Shown: positions 5,151 through 5,180 of the stretch, piece by piece | Layout of the letters: the number at the start of each line of letters is the position of its first letter | Numbering within the stretch: position 1 is the first letter of the stretch | Assembly (NCBI GenBank): GCA_002412985.1 | Contig: DHWC01000084.1 | Coordinates: 1-5,180 of the forward strand | Reading direction: 5' to 3' | DNA from: Methylocystaceae bacterium UBA5192 | Lineage (GTDB): Bacteria > Pseudomonadota > Alphaproteobacteria > Rhizobiales > Beijerinckiaceae | DNA: 5,180 nt | The notes under the pieces: generated by a model | The model's database searches: none | The model's input: only the letters and a program-made list of their open reading frames with translations | What the model was told of the DNA's origin: nothing | Program-made: the position numbers and the translations under genes

Positions 5151-5180
5151 AGCGGTACCGTCTCTGACAATGAACATAAT

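Noticed and set aside
4868..5177. Minus-strand frames opposite the tail of the exported protein
   Set aside because: They are Phe/Ser/Arg-rich translations produced by the Lys/Glu/Pro-rich low-complexity tail read backwards; no domain or ribosome site supports them.

Overview
The window looks like a chromosomal segment of an alphaproteobacterium, probably of the order Hyphomicrobiales (Rhizobiales). This rests on the style of the proteins: a CzcB-type metal-efflux adaptor, an intracellular PHA depolymerase, a 'YSSWSLR'-type glutathione S-transferase, and a small exported protein with the C-x3-Y...GQSW-x-DFY-x2-C repeat common in that order. Base composition is moderate to low for the group and clearly uneven. 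The genus cannot be fixed from this sequence.

Layout, left to right. Positions 1-253 hold no firm gene, but a 20-codon leader-like ORF (195-257) overlaps the next start by ATGA. A complete heavy-metal RND adaptor gene (254-1537, CzcB/HlyD type) follows. At its stop codon a GTGA overlap opens what looks like the first codons of the pump gene czcA, broken by an in-frame TGA after nine codons. About 90 bp further on a second short stretch resembles a conserved late segment of the same pump. I read 1534-1699 as the scar of a deleted czcA. Next comes a cytoplasmic bacterial-PH/SHOCT protein (1721-2284), tail to tail with a glutathione S-transferase-like gene on the minus strand (2480-3133). Diverging from the GST is an intracellular poly(3-hydroxyalkanoate) depolymerase (phaZ, 3247-4464). 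A small exported Cys-repeat protein with a Pro/Lys/Glu-rich tail (4551-5126) closes the window, followed by a weak terminator-like hairpin.

Functionally the window is a patchwork, not one pathway. The adaptor has lost, or never had, its pump at the expected place, so it must pair with a transporter elsewhere or be on the way out. The PhaZ depolymerase mobilises storage polyester. The phaZ-GST divergent gap carries a sequence with the exact GG-N10-GC spacing and near-consensus bases of a sigma-54 (RpoN) promoter pointing at phaZ, which would tie polymer mobilisation to nitrogen or stress signals. The two observations most worth following are the czcA scar and this sigma-54 promoter. I see no CRISPR array, tRNA, rRNA, transposase or obvious new defence system.
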